Below the pieces are notes generated by a model, which saw only the letters and a program-made list of their open reading frames with translations, made no database searches and was not told the origin of the DNA. From Diaporthe sp. PMI_573 (taxonomy: Eukaryota; Ascomycota; Sordariomycetes; Diaporthales; Diaporthaceae), in assembly GCA_021399435.1 (NCBI GenBank), contig JAJTUP010000056.1, forward strand, positions 248,001-312,000: DNA of 64,000 nt. The letters are read 5' to 3'. The position numbers were made by a program, and so were the translations under genes. Below, in pieces: positions 10,796-22,400 of the stretch; the stretch's first letter is position 1, and each line of letters opens with the position of its first letter.

Positions 10796-13108
10796 TTACA
10801 GTATGGCATGATCCTCTTGAGGATCTTGATCTGCCTCTAGTGGGGCGTTTTCAAGTATTGCTGCAGCCTCCTCAACCTGCAATGCATTCCTGAATATGCC
10901 ACTCAATACAGCCCGCTCTTTGCCTGGTGGAATCCTCACCCAGCTCTTTATACACTCAGTGATCTCTACCATTTCTGGTCCTAGTCGAATACGCTCAGGC
11001 GAAATGGTATGCTTTGTACCTGAGAAAACCCGTTCCGGCTCAGCTGACATTGACGGGATCGAGAAGATCGTGATAGCCATCTTGCTAAGGTTCGGATAGA
11101 CGAACTGGCGTGCCGACTCGAGCCACCAACTTAAGGCTGATTGTTCGCCAATTACGTGAGGCGTTGCCTGGTCTGCATATTAGCAAATATTGAGAATGTA
11201 AATAAGATGCAAATATACCCCAATGAAGTCGTCGAATTCGTCTCGGAGTTGACCATGAATGGCACCAGCTGCCTTAGCCTTGAAGCGCTGAAAGGGATTC
11301 TCTATCTGCCCGATATCTGAACTTTGGGGCGTTTGCGCGGACACTTCGACCTGTGGCTTGAAGTGCTTCTGCCATAGCTTCCGCGCGGCCCGAATTGTTG
11401 GTTCGATATATTGCATTTGATGGGCCCAATGGGTATCAAAATAAGCCTTGCGGTAAGCTGGATGGAGAAGTACTGCAGCAGCATAGACTGGAGTGTCATC
11501 TGTGAGCTTATAGTACTTATCAAACTTGAACCACGAAACCAGGATACGCGCTTCAAGCCGCGGATGATTGGAAAGAGCGCACTTCTCCTTCTGCTCATTG
11601 TAGTGCTGAACCAGATAGTCCATTGAGAGCAGCATATCATCCAGGGTATTCGCCCTCCCCTCAGTATCCTTTGTAGCAAAAAGAAAGGCTTGCAAAAAGG
11701 AGAAAATATCCTCGAGCTCCTGCCAATCATCGTGGGAAAGATAGTCGTCCTTCAGTTCGTTATAGTGATCGTCAAGCCAGCCACGAATCTCCTTTCTCCT
11801 TGCGAGCGCTACCTCAATCTCCTTGGCCCAGGAATTCCACCGAGTGTCGTTGTCAAGAGGGATTGCTCTGCCCACTGCCGCTACAAACTCTTGGTAGCGC
11901 TGTGTAGACGATCGCGACCAGACGGCAATGTTATGGAGCTTCCCAAGTGCTCCCATCTGACGCCAATCCTCCGCGATGTCCGCCTGGTCCCTTTTGTCGT
12001 TGTTCTCTTCGTCGGTGAGGCGTTGCGTATCCTGAAGAGCCAGTCTGACAGCCTCATCTTCATCGGCTCTAGACGCTCGATTCTTCCCGCGGAAGAGGAA
12101 TTCTTGGACTGCGAGGTTGATAACGTGCCCATTGCAACGAACCCGGCGGATACGAGGGACGAACAGCCCAGGACGTAGTTCGTTGATCCTTTCGGCGATG
12201 AATCGAAGCATAGTATCGTTCGAAGCCGCGTTATCAAGGGTAAAGAAACCAATTCTTTCTAAACGGATTTCGTAGTCTTCAATAACTTCGAGAAATACCC
12301 CAGCTTGCTGCTCGCCGCCGTGAGTTCCCTTAAATTCGCGGAGGGAAACGAGCGCTGTTTCTGCTTGCATTGATTCTGCACCAACCCAGTGGGCAACAAT
12401 AGCTTGGTAGCCGATTTTTGAGGGAGCCGTCCACATGTCGATGGAGAAATGGATCCACGAGAGCGAGTCTTGAAGCTTTTTCCCAAGCGCTTTCTTATGG
12501 AGAGAGAACGTCTTTCGGAGAAGCTGAGGCACATCCTTGCGGCATGCTCTAATCATATCCTTCGCCATATAGTTAACGGAAAGGATAACTGCCCAGAACT
12601 CGGGCCAGTCGAGGAGAGTGTGCGGAAGATTCCGGATGGCAATAAGCCTGCCGCAGGCTTCGTTAAATTCGGGAAGCTGAATAGCCGAGACAAGACCCTT
12701 TTCTTGTTGAATATCTCGTTCTTTCTGGCGTTGGTCCTCTCTACCGAAAATATCATTAATGGTTGCTTGGCTAGCAGCCTTTTGAGCACCTGGTGGCGCA
12801 CCTTTAATGATGATGTTGTGTTTGCTGCTGAGGTGGGCGCGGAATCGATTCGAATTCGGGGTACCCCCATACGTGCAATTTGGCTGGCCACAATAGTAGA
12901 TCTCGTGTTTATGCTTATTCCTTACAGGTTCTCCATCCCTTGGAGACCTGGTGTGCGCCCAGAGGTCTTTGTTGCCGCCCTTCCGCTTTGATGTTTCTAT
13001 CTCCTCAGTTGCAGCTGATCTCTTGCGATCGAGGTGCCGTGAGTGTGTTTCGTGACTTTCAGTGTACTCCGTAAGCTCGGAGACACTGAATTCGCCGTCG
13101 GAGGCCAT
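10796..13108 (-). CDS. hAT transposase (hAT-C), probably intact after splicing
   Basis: Exon 1 is 11219-13108 (630 codons) and exon 2 is 10796-11167; together they give about 753 residues. The intron 11168-11218 (GTATAT donor, TTGCTAAT branch site, ACCAG acceptor, 51 bp) was chosen because it is the only nearby AG that restores the frame. Domains in order: BED-type zinc finger (YYCGQPNC...RFRAHLSSKH, residues ~70-105), RNase-H-like core with FSIDMWTAPSK, FFTLDNAASND and RCNGHVINLAVQ, the DTRWNSW block, and a complete C-terminal dimerisation domain (FSIPSMSAEPERVFSGTK). The ATG at 13108 fits. Subterminal GAAAC repeats lie upstream at 13340-13450. No matching end was found on the 3' side, where an HMG-CoA reductase fragment starts, so the element may be unable to move even if the protein is good. 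Confidence 0.85.
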
Positions 13109-14014
13109 CTTAGCCTACACGATGGAGATGGGTTGGCTAGCAGTTGTGGACGTTATGGATATTTTCGCGAGTGTGCAGGAAAACCTGTTACCTAGCCAAT
13201 TGTTACTCAATCAAGCAATGCAAGAGCTGCAATATAAACGCAGGGTCGACAGCTAGGCAGCTGAGACACTAGTTAGGCAGCGTAGGCAGCACAGGCGTGG
13301 CAATGACCGGTTTGGACACATCAGGCAACAGCAAGCAGGTTGTGCATTGAAACGCTTGAAACATTGAAACAAAACATTTGGTTGGTTTCAATGAAACTTT
13401 TGGCAAGTCCGTTTCAGTTTCAATGAAACACCATTGAAACTGAAACGTTTTTTTTTCCATCACTGTGCGGCGCTGGGTGCGCCTCCGGGGCGTTTGTCTT
13501 ACCTGAGAGAAATGTTCCCGAGACCACGGCCGAGGCTGGCAAGCCGATGCCTGGCCGAGACGCTTTGCTGGACGGCTTCATTGACATAATGCACCAGTGT
13601 GTGGGTTATGGATTATGGGTTGATGGGTTTAGGTGACAGAGCGGCATGCCTTGCTGCTCATTTGCCCCGTCACTCGAGGCCACTGAGTTATACTTGTCCA
13701 GGCCGGGTCATTTTCCGGCCAAGGTGGTGGACACAACTCCCCCCATCTTCCTTTCTCCGGACCGGCCTGATTATCATGGTTCGAAGCGAGTATGCAGCGC
13801 TCGGGTCACGACCAGAGGCAATGCTGTGCTGTCCAACTCCGGGCCGCGTTGGGGACAATGGCACCACTCCAAAGACCATGTTCCTCCAGCAGAGGTCTCA
13901 GCTTGATATTCCAAAGAGCCAGGACTTTGCTTGTTCTGTTCCAAATCTTTAAACCCCCTGTCAGCGAGTCGACACATTATCGCCATTCCAATTTCAGGGC
14001 TGATCCACGCAAAC
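13109..14014. repeat. hAT-C 5' end with GAAAC/GTTTC subterminal repeats, then intergenic
   Basis: From about 13340 to 13450 the words TGAAAC and GTTTCA occur many times in both orientations (for example TTTCAATGAAAC). That is the usual look of transposase-binding subterminal repeats of an hAT element, placed correctly upstream of the transposase start. The outer boundary was not fixed. From 13460 to 14014 nothing further is recognised apart from a plausible promoter region for the EthD gene. Confidence 0.5.
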
Positions 14015-14628
14015 ATGACTGGCTTCGACGAACTCCATCTCCCAGAGACGGACAGCTCGGCAAATGGCAAGTATCTCTGCCTGACAATCTGCGGCTACCG
14101 TAAGCCTGGTATGAGCGAGGAAGAATACCGCAACCACATGGTCAATGTTTCCGCTCCTTTGACAAAGGACCTCATGGTCAAGTACGGGATCCAACGATGG
14201 ACACAGGTGCGTGGCTACGACACATAGACATTCCCACTCCCCCCAATCCATTGTCCCTTATTTTCCCGGCTCACGTGTGAACCAGATCCACAACCAAAGT
14301 GCTACTCGCTCATTGATGAGCCAGCTCTTCGACCCGCAGATGGCCAATGTCGCAGACTTTGACTGCTTTAGCCAAGTCATCTTCAGAAGCGTCGAGGACT
14401 ATAAGCGCATGAAACAGGATCCGTGGTATAAGGAACATCTGGTTGGGGATCATGAGAAGTTTGCAGACACAAAAAGAAGCATGTGAGTTGCTTGTTGATA
14501 ACCCGACTGCCACCCAAGACAAGTACATGTTTCATTTAATGTGGCTAATCCCCGTCAGGATGACGATAGGATGGGTTGAAGAATTCATCAGGGATGGCCA
14601 GGTTGTCGATGGCTTCAAAGGTCATTAG
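14015..14628 (+). CDS. EthD-domain protein, three exons
   Basis: Exons 14015-14206, 14286-14482 and 14559-14628 give a 152-residue protein. Intron 1 is GTGCGT..ACCAG; intron 2 is GTGAGT..GGCTAATC..GTCAG. Both junctions restore the frame and join family motifs. The EthD motif is [13 protein letters not shown] with the following [13 protein letters not shown], then a ferredoxin-like second half ([18 protein letters not shown]) and a W-containing end (IGWVEEFI). Fungal EthD-domain proteins of this size occur in aromatic polyketide clusters (for example those for anthraquinones), where members act as dehydratases or decarboxylases. The reaction here is not determined. The divergent AflR-like regulator about 0.8 kb away supports a link to secondary metabolism. 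The gene looks intact. Confidence 0.85.
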
Positions 14629-15456
14629 ATGCTTTCGGAGTACATGATGATACATATTTGTTTTTGCTACCATGCACTTGCCACTGCTCAAATCAGTTTG
14701 TAGTGTTTGAAAAAAAAACTGTTTCGTCCTGTTTTGGGAACATAATGCGGATGCGTAGATTGGGCTGCCAGACAGACCTAGGTACTTATGCACACTCCAG
14801 GTCAGGGCAAACTGAAAACCGTAGACCACCTGGCTGATGGCGATAGCTTCCTTTCCCTTAGACGAAGACAACAATTGCCCTCGAGTATATACATCACTAT
14901 CTCTGAAACATTTATTTTTTTCAATGTAAGATGTCCAGAATTGGCTGAGCCGCTACGTAACGGTTGCTCGATTCACAGGAACCTATTAATCTCCTTAATA
15001 AGGCCATGATGTCGTATCTCCCCCTCCCCCTTCCCTCCCACACCGGCTCTCAAATCTGATCCTCATTTCCTGCCAGGACCTCGGCTTTCTGAAGGATCAG
15101 ATCTTGACGAATTCATTTTTAAAATCTATCAATATTGATATATCTTAATAGAATACGATAGAAATATTACGTCACATGGCGGCTCGGGCCTGCTGATATA
15201 AGCCAGCTGGCCACCTCCCCAGCATTTGCAATTTAGGGTAATAAAGCCGGCACCACTTTCAAGGGAAGGAAATAAGGAATAGATCTACATTGAACACCGT
15301 CGTTGTTTTAAGCCCACCCGTTGCAGCTAACCACTATAGAGCTAGCGCACGCAGCCACGTGGGCTTGGTCACACACAATCACGCCGTCACAGCAATACAC
15401 GTATTTGACGTCTACATCTGGATTATTCTATTTGTCTATTTGTGAAATCGGTAGCT
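14629..15456. other. Intergenic between EthD and AflR-like genes (convergent)
   Basis: This AT-rich stretch shows no ORF with a recognisable motif and no clear repeat. The two genes converge here, so it should hold their 3' ends. Confidence 0.4.
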
Positions 15457-15830
15457 CTAGGTCTGCCGCAGCCTGTTTATGAGTTCTGCAGATAATATGG
15501 TAAGATTTGTGCGCAAGTCACTCTCGAGTTGGTCCAAGGTCCCAGCAGAGAAAGACATCATCGACACCCCCTCATCTTGTGCCGTTATCGGTGGGAGACC
15601 CATCATATACCGGTCTGATCCTAATATGTTCCCTCCAACCTCCTTGGGCCATTTTAGTCTCGGTGACAGCTGGTTGACCAGCGTCTGCACACGATGCAGC
15701 TCACTGAGGACATGCTGGGCCGCGATGCGTCCGAGGCCCTCGTTATCATGGGCAAAGTCAAAGGTGCTACCAGGCTGGCCGATGTGATCCTTGCTGCTGG
15801 AAGCACTGTGCATCTTCGCTGACCTGTCCG

Positions 15831-17001
15831 CAGTGATGTTATTGGATTGGATTGGAGCTGGATCCGAGCCTCGATCCAATCCAGTCCAGACGTGGGGACA
15901 GGCAGCCTCCAGGATATCCAGAACCGATCCAGTTCATAATTTTACCCTTTTGGGACAATCAATGAGCCGCTGAATAAGCAGACTTGGAGTAGAACTGTTC
16001 TTGTCCTTGGGTTATGACACCACCTAACTACGGAGCTCATGTTCTCTAGCAACTTGCGTCTCCAGTATGTTCTTCTCGCTTCCATCATCTTCGCCGCCTT
16101 CCTCTCCCTCACCCAGCCCATCCGCCCCAACTGTACTCCCTGCCTCACCCTCCATCAAACCGATGGCAGAGTCATCAAATGCCTTCTGCTCCGGGCGACC
16201 ATACCAAGCTCGTAAGCACTCGCTGGCTTCAATGACGTCCATCCGTAGCCGTGAGCGATGATTTGGTGTTTCGATTCCAGGTGGTTTAAGGTAGTACAAT
16301 TGCCCTTGCCGGAAATAGGAAGTCCCTGTTGGCGCTGCTGCTGTTCGCACAGATAACAGTACCAGAACGTCTTCGTCGGGTCCTGCTTGAGTTGTATGTC
16401 TTCACCATACTGCCAGACGACTGATGTCCTTTTCTTGGTGTGCTTTTGGGACTTTGCCACAACAGAGTAGCGTACATATTGCTTCCCATTCAGCTTGAAT
16501 TCGTCGGGTTCGATCAGGGTTCCGTCGGGGTCGTTTGGGCGAGGACTAATATATGTTGGAGCAAGAATAACTCTGTCAGAATCAGGACGGCGACCGCTGG
16601 CAGCACCGAAATAGCTGGAGATAGTGGCCATGGTGTAGCTGGTGAGTGGACTGTTCAGACACGTCTGCCACAGTAGAAGGACTGCTGAAGTCGCGAGCGA
16701 CGCGTTTGCCTCCGTGCTTTTAATAGCGCAGCAATCTGCACGCGTTGGATGTTAACCCAATAGCGGAACGATAGTTCGCGCGTCGTGTCGTGGTCTGCGA
16801 CGGCAGCTGCGACGGGAGACTCCTCATGACCACTCAATTAGGCTTAGCTCTTGCCTTATCAGGTTAGACCATTGGAGCTCCAGGAGCTGGTTGCCAATCA
16901 ATCCAATCCAGTCCAAATCTTCGAGAAACCCAAATCCAGTCCAGCCATTTTCCGACAAATCCAGTCCAATCCAAATTGCCTCCAATCCAATAACATCACT
17001 G
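15831..17001. mobile_element. hAT-D, internally deleted non-autonomous hAT element
   Basis: The 1171-bp element starts CAGTGATGTTATTGGATTGG and ends with the inverted copy; the perfect terminal inverted repeat is 21 bp. It is flanked on both sides by the 8-bp direct repeat CCTGTCCG (15823-15830 and 17002-17009), the normal hAT target duplication. GGATTGGATT-type repeats cluster near both ends. The target is the AflR-like gene. It cannot encode a complete transposase, so a related full-length copy elsewhere must have moved it. Confidence 0.95.
16024..16631 (-). pseudogene. Deleted hAT-D transposase: BED finger joined to C-terminal end
   Basis: From the ATG at 16631 the frame encodes a BED-type zinc finger (WYCYLCEQQQ...TTLNHLESKH, the two Cys and two His of the finger). 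Immediately after, in another frame, comes the end of the dimerisation domain (RMDVIEASECLRAWYG) and an acidic tail. The whole catalytic core between them is deleted, with the junction at about 16240-16275. This explains the element's short length. The remaining finger could still bind the element's ends if expressed, which is an inference. Confidence 0.8.
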
Positions 17002-18048
17002 CCTGTCCGGCGGCCGCTCAACTCCTCCTACCCCACGAGGTTGTATCCGTGCCGCGCCTGCGTATCTCACTAGGACCTTGAGGACGATCATGGAGAGGAT
17101 GGGCAGCAAGAAGTTTTCCTCTGCGCACGAGCATGTGAGCATGTTGCTCACGGCGTCGATGCTTTGCTTGTTTTCCGTCAGCACCATCCGGGCTGAGTTA
17201 GCCGTGGCCGTGTCAGATATTCCCTTGGTCGGACTGGTGGGTGAGGCCTGTGAGGAGGAGGCCAGTGATTGGTCCGAGATGAGAGTCTTCAAAATATCGA
17301 GAGCGCGCGTCAGACAGCCGTGCGAGGTGGAGGAAGACACGCATGCCACACTGGTCTTGGCGATCGATATCGCTTGGTCGTTGGAGGACCGCGGTGACGA
17401 CCCCGACGCACTTAGGGGATCAGCTCTTGACAACGGGCTTGAAGTATGGCCAAGGCTGATGGCCCTGGTCGTCATGAGGAGTGATGCAACATCATTTCGT
17501 GTCGAGGTGATGCCGCCGCATTCCAGCAGAGGCAGCCCGAAAGAGAAGTCCATGGACGGCATGAAAAGGTCAATCTCATTCACCTCCGAGCTGAAGTCCA
17601 CTATTTCAGGGGATATACAGGTGTCCGAAAATGCAGAGAAGATGTCCGGTGAGTCTCCCGGAGATACATGGTCTGTTGTGACCAATGTCAGGTGGCTGCT
17701 GGTGGTGGACAGTGTGCTGGGAGGCGTTGTTGTGACCTCTGGCGCAACACCGCCCTCGGCCTGGATTGTGTCGGCCGTACGGCTGTTTTCGCAGTCGTTG
17801 ACGGGCTTGGGGTTGAATTTTGCGCCGGTGGTCGCGCTGTTCTCACGCTTACGCCCGGGCCGCTGACTGACAATATATTGGCATGCGGTGCCCCGTTTCT
17901 CGCACCGAGAGCAGGATGGCTTCTCCTTGGGGCATTTGACCTTGCCTACAGCACATGCATGACAGCTGTCTCGAAGCTTGTGTTTCGGGTGGCCGGAACT
18001 GCGGTGCGTGGGCGAGTACGGCCCCGTCTTGGTTTGGAATAGAGGCAT

Positions 18049-19227
18049 GGCTTGGTCGCGCTGTCAAGTTACTTCCATCTCAGAGAAGGATGGGTTCATA
18101 GATGGCGAAGCTATCGACTCATCGTCAGGCGTCTGTAATGAGAGGCGGGTAAATATACATCTTTCATTTGAGGATCAATTGACTGGATCCATCCCGCTGT
18201 AGCAAAGGAATGACAGGGCCTATGAGGTGCTCATCTCACATTGGATGGCGAGTGGGTGGTGGACTTAGTGAGAGCCTGGATTGCATGCAGGTAGGATTCA
18301 AGTTGCGCAGGATTAGGGCTTGGCAGATGCTTCCCAACAGTCACTACGCGGTGAAACACAATGCTCCGAGTTCTCGGATACACCGGGTCACCACTGAACT
18401 CGAGTGACTAGTGAGTCCGATGTATCGGGTGCTTAGAGGTACGCATATACACCAGTCATCGTATACGGCCGGTGCTCGTGTTCTGCCTGCCAATGGATGC
18501 CCGTGCCTGCCCTCACGCAGCACCTATACGCACCCATGCCGGAGATCCTAGACACTGCACAGGTACAGTGCATCAGTACACAAAACAAGCTTGGAGAATG
18601 TCACATCGGGAATGAATGATCACCGTTTTGCCTGTGGGGTACATTATTATAAGAAGCGTGAATTCTTCAGGCCATGTGCTAAGCTAGTTCGTTCTCAAGG
18701 ATCCCCTACATAAACTTGAAGCTAAGCGCACGACAACGAGGCGGCCCTCGACTACTACTTGGTAATTGGTCGATTCCTACTTGAGTACCTTACATTATAT
18801 ACCCAAGAATTTGATCTGGTGATTACCTAGCTGTAAGGGTACCCCCTTTTGTCAATGCTATGGCAGGCCCCGTAACACAAGTAGCGGCGGCTACAGTATA
18901 GAAGAAGTGGGACAAGAGCGAGGCCGACATTGTCATTTAGGATAGTGGCGAAGATCATTTCCTCAGAATTCAGGGAGATTGTGAGTTTATGTATTGAGTG
19001 CGTGCAACTATTCTTATTTCGAAATGCTAATCTAAGGTATCAGGATTTCTGAGATACGTGGAGCCGCCCTCCCAGCAACGCACCTCCTTGGTTTTACAAA
19101 GTACGTCCTATAGGGTATTTCCAGAATTTGACTGTGTAAGTTCTCGGTTCCTTAATTTGGTTGTGTGTCTAAGGTGATTAATAGATTGAGATGCAGGAAA
19201 GGAATCTGTGGAACGTGGTAGGGTATT
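18049..19227. other. Intergenic, no recognisable gene
   Basis: This is 1.2 kb with only short frames. Around 18880-18990 a plus-strand reading (KKWDKSEADIVI, stop, DSGEDHFLRI) could be a decayed piece of a Copia gag, but this is too weak to annotate separately. Confidence 0.35.
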
Positions 19228-19370
19228 TGTTGGAATAGCTAGCAGCACTGATTCGTACGTATTAGTCAGCAGCCCCTTCGGCTACTTATAAGCAACCCAC
19301 TGGTCTGTACGGACCAGTCAGTAGCTAGAGAATCCAGTCCTTTTTACTTCGTTACCCGATTAGAGGCCTC
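19228..19370 (+). repeat. Possible Copia LTR (unpaired)
   Basis: The stretch starts TGTTGGAATAGC and has the short, pyrimidine-rich, ACTTATAAGC..CCACTGG look of a fungal Copia LTR, directly upstream of the Copia-1 coding region. No second copy was found after the polyprotein, so the call rests on the TG start and position only. The 3' limit is uncertain. Confidence 0.35.
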
Positions 19371-19480
19371 ACCCAGTACCTTCCAACAATTAATGAGGAA
19401 TTGAGAAGGGTTATATTCATACTTTTCTTAGGATTCTTAGCCTTGTCCACTGTACAAATATCGTGGCAGTACAAAGGTAA

Positions 19481-22400
19481 AGTATCTGGGTCCTTTGTCA
19501 ATGCTGGGACAGAGAGAAGGAGAGAGCCTCTCTGCAGCTGCCCAGCCGGCCCCGGGCAACAAAGGCTGCTTTTACAGTATCCCGTGATACCTTTGATGCA
19601 GAGGCCACAAGCAGCGAAGCAAGTGCAGAGGCAGAGGCAGAGGCAGAGGAAGAGACACCACAAGGCCGATCGAAATCTGCGAACCGGAGGAAGCGCTCTG
19701 GGACTTCAACAAACGCCACGAAAGACGAAGCCCCAAAAAGGCGAAGGAGATCGCCAAAATCGAGGCGAGAGACCTCAAGAACAGGGCGGAGGCCTGTTTG
19801 CCTGGCTTGCGGCGCACCACACCGAGTCGAAGACTGCTGGATTGTTCAGAACAGAAACAAAGAGGTCTGGTCTCCCGAGAGGGTACGCATATTTGAGGAG
19901 AAAATGAAGGATGAGGAATTTAGGGCTGTGATCGAAGAGTTCCGCAAGGCCAAGATCTCGGCCACCCAAGTCCTAGAGGGACTGGCTAAGAAGCAATAGG
20001 GCCACAAGGGGAGTGGAATTCCGAGCTCAAATCAACGAATTGTCGGCAAGATCTCTGAGGAATATACAGCCTTTTCAACCCTCTTCAGAGACCTCCAAGA
20101 TCTGACTCTGATGGATTCCGGAGCCACTACCACAGTGTTCAACAACAAAAAGAGATTTTCCCACTTCAAACGAGCCGTTCCAGGAGACGTCCTAGTCTGT
20201 GGAGGCGGAACTATTCCAGTGGAGGGATGGGGGATCGTGAGGGTGGCCTTGACAGGCAAGCAAAACAGCACTCTGTCCCTCTTGAAAACAGCGTACTGTC
20301 CCTCCTTCCCAGTCAACTTGATATCCCTACAGAAGCTGGAGCGCCAAGGTCTTGATTGGACACACAGAACTGGAGAGATCCGGAGCCTGAGGCGAAAGGA
20401 GGTTATCGGCCGTACCAAACTTACAGGGGGACACTATGTGATTCAAGAGAGGCAGGACCAGTCAGTCTGTGCTACGATCGAGGGACCCAGGGTCGCCAGA
20501 AATATCCCAAACACCCATAAACCGAAACAACCATCGAGGGAGACCTCGGACATTTGGCACCAAAGGATGGGCCACATTGGACCAATGGCTCTCTACCAAT
20601 TGGGCAAACAATGCCTAGGTGCGAGTCTGAAGGGAAAGAGGACGGCGAAGTGCGCCCACTGTGCTCTAGCAAAAATCACACAGCAGGTATCAAGACGCCC
20701 TGCTCTTAACAAGCCCACCACTCCATTTTATCGCGCTCACATCGACTGGTTCGACCTCGAAGAGGGCTGGGACGGGTATCAAGGAGACGGCGCTATTGTC
20801 AGGAGGGTAATGCTGATCACCTGTGAGGTGACGAGAATGGTCATAGCATACTTCACAGAGAGCGCCAAGGAGGATGAGAACCTTCCCTTGATCCAAGACG
20901 CTGTTACCTGGATCGCCTTGCGATATAATATCGAGGTCAAAGTGATCCGCTCAGATAACGAGATGAACCGAATTGCAACAAGAAAGTGGTGCAACGATAC
21001 TGGTGTTACCTTCGAACCCTGTGCTCCAGACACCCACGATCAGAACGGGCTTTCAGAGAGGATGGGGCGCCTTATTGCTACAAAGGCGAGAGCGATGAGG
21101 CTCTCGGGGCGCCTCCCACACACGCTATGGCGAGAAATCGTGTCCGCAGCAGTGTATCTTCACAACCGATCACCGCAAGCAGGCCTGAACTGGGAAACAC
21201 CGTACCAAGCTTTTCACACATACGTTTGGGAGAAGGAGGGTGTCACAGGCCCAAGAAAACCTCAACTACACCATCTTCGCGCTTACGGGTGTACAGCGTA
21301 CGTGTTAATCAAATCGAGAGCCGAGCGCGCAGGCTGACTTCAAAAGCTGGAGCCAAGGGCCAGTATCGGCTTCCTTGTCGGGTACGTATCAACAAATATC
21401 TATCGAATTTGGATCCCACATAAAAAGAAGGTTATCTCGGCAAGAGACGTGTTGTTTGACGAGGAGAGCTTCTTCGATGGAAAAAGGATCCCATTCACGG
21501 ACGAACTTATCCGTGAACTCGACGAGGCCATCCAGGTTATCGAGGTTCAACAAGATCCAGACCCCGATCCGATCGAGGAGGATGAGCCACTCCCTGAAGG
21601 GGTGGGCGAGGAAATCGGGAACCAAGCAGACCAGGAGGACGAAGACATCATGGACCTTGAGGAAGAGGAAACGACGCTCGAAGTTGAGGATAAAGCTGGA
21701 ACGGCATACCAGACTCCCCCAGCATCAGTTTTCCTTGCCAATTCGAGCAACCTGCCTGTCAAATCTGAAGGGGTGGATGAGCCGAATCTACCTACGGAAG
21801 AGACCAGATACGAGTTCCCAGACTTGCCAGACAGCTTTCAGATCGAGCCTGCGATTCTAGATGAACTCAAAGACAACAGAACGAGAGGTTCTTCGATTTC
21901 GAGCAACGGCGGACGCGCTCGAAGCTCAATTCGGCCTTCATAGCAGGAGCGCGGATTCATAAACGTGAGCTCCCTCAGGCACCTCGGAGTTATCGAGAAC
22001 TCAAAGATCACCCGTTGCGCGCTCAATTTGAGGAAGACATGAGGAAGCATCTCCGAGAGCACGAGGAAGTGTTTAAGTCGTGGAAAGAGAGAGACAGGTC
22101 TGAAGCAAAGGGCCATCAGATCCTTGGCTGCCACTGGGTATTTGTCTATAAGATGGACAAGCATGGCAGGCTTCAGCGCTGTAAATCAAGGTTGGTTGTT
22201 CGAGGGGACCAGCAAGCTGAGTGCGATCTCCCCACGAGGGCAACAACCTTAGCAACAACGTCACTGCGAGTGCTGCTCGCGATAATAGCTAAGTTTGACC
22301 TGGAGACCCTTCAGCTGGATGCTGTAAACGCGTTTGTACACGCTAACCTGGACGAAATCGTTTACATGAGGCTGCCTCCAGGTTTTGAGAAGGAAGGGAA

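Larger units (their letters stand above)
15457..18048 (-). pseudogene. AflR-like Zn2Cys6 transcription factor, interrupted by an hAT element
   Basis: The ATG is at 18048. A perfect Zn2Cys6 finger (CX2CX6CX6CX2CX6C, Cys 29-56, CHACAVGKVKC..) is followed by a basic linker (PGRKRE). Then come the AflR-family domain marks SHGCLTRALDIL and, near residue 325, SNMLTCSCAEENFLLPILSMIVLKVL. The frame then enters the inserted element and stops. The missing C-terminus (GRIAAQHVLSELHRVQTLVNQL..TLDQLESDLR) lies on the other side, ending at 15457. Removing the element and one copy of its 8-bp duplication leaves 1413 nt, 471 codons, with the frame continuous, so the break is only the insertion. The length matches AflR-type proteins (about 440-470). 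Such factors switch on clusters for aromatic polyketides. The product should be a truncated protein that keeps its DNA-binding domain. Confidence 0.88.

Noticed and set aside
11690..12991. Plus-strand frames opposite hAT-C
   Set aside because: They are shadows of the transposase; no motif and no splice support.
17078..17866. Long plus-strand open frame (262 codons) opposite the AflR-like gene
   Set aside because: It is antisense to a strongly supported coding region and has no motif.
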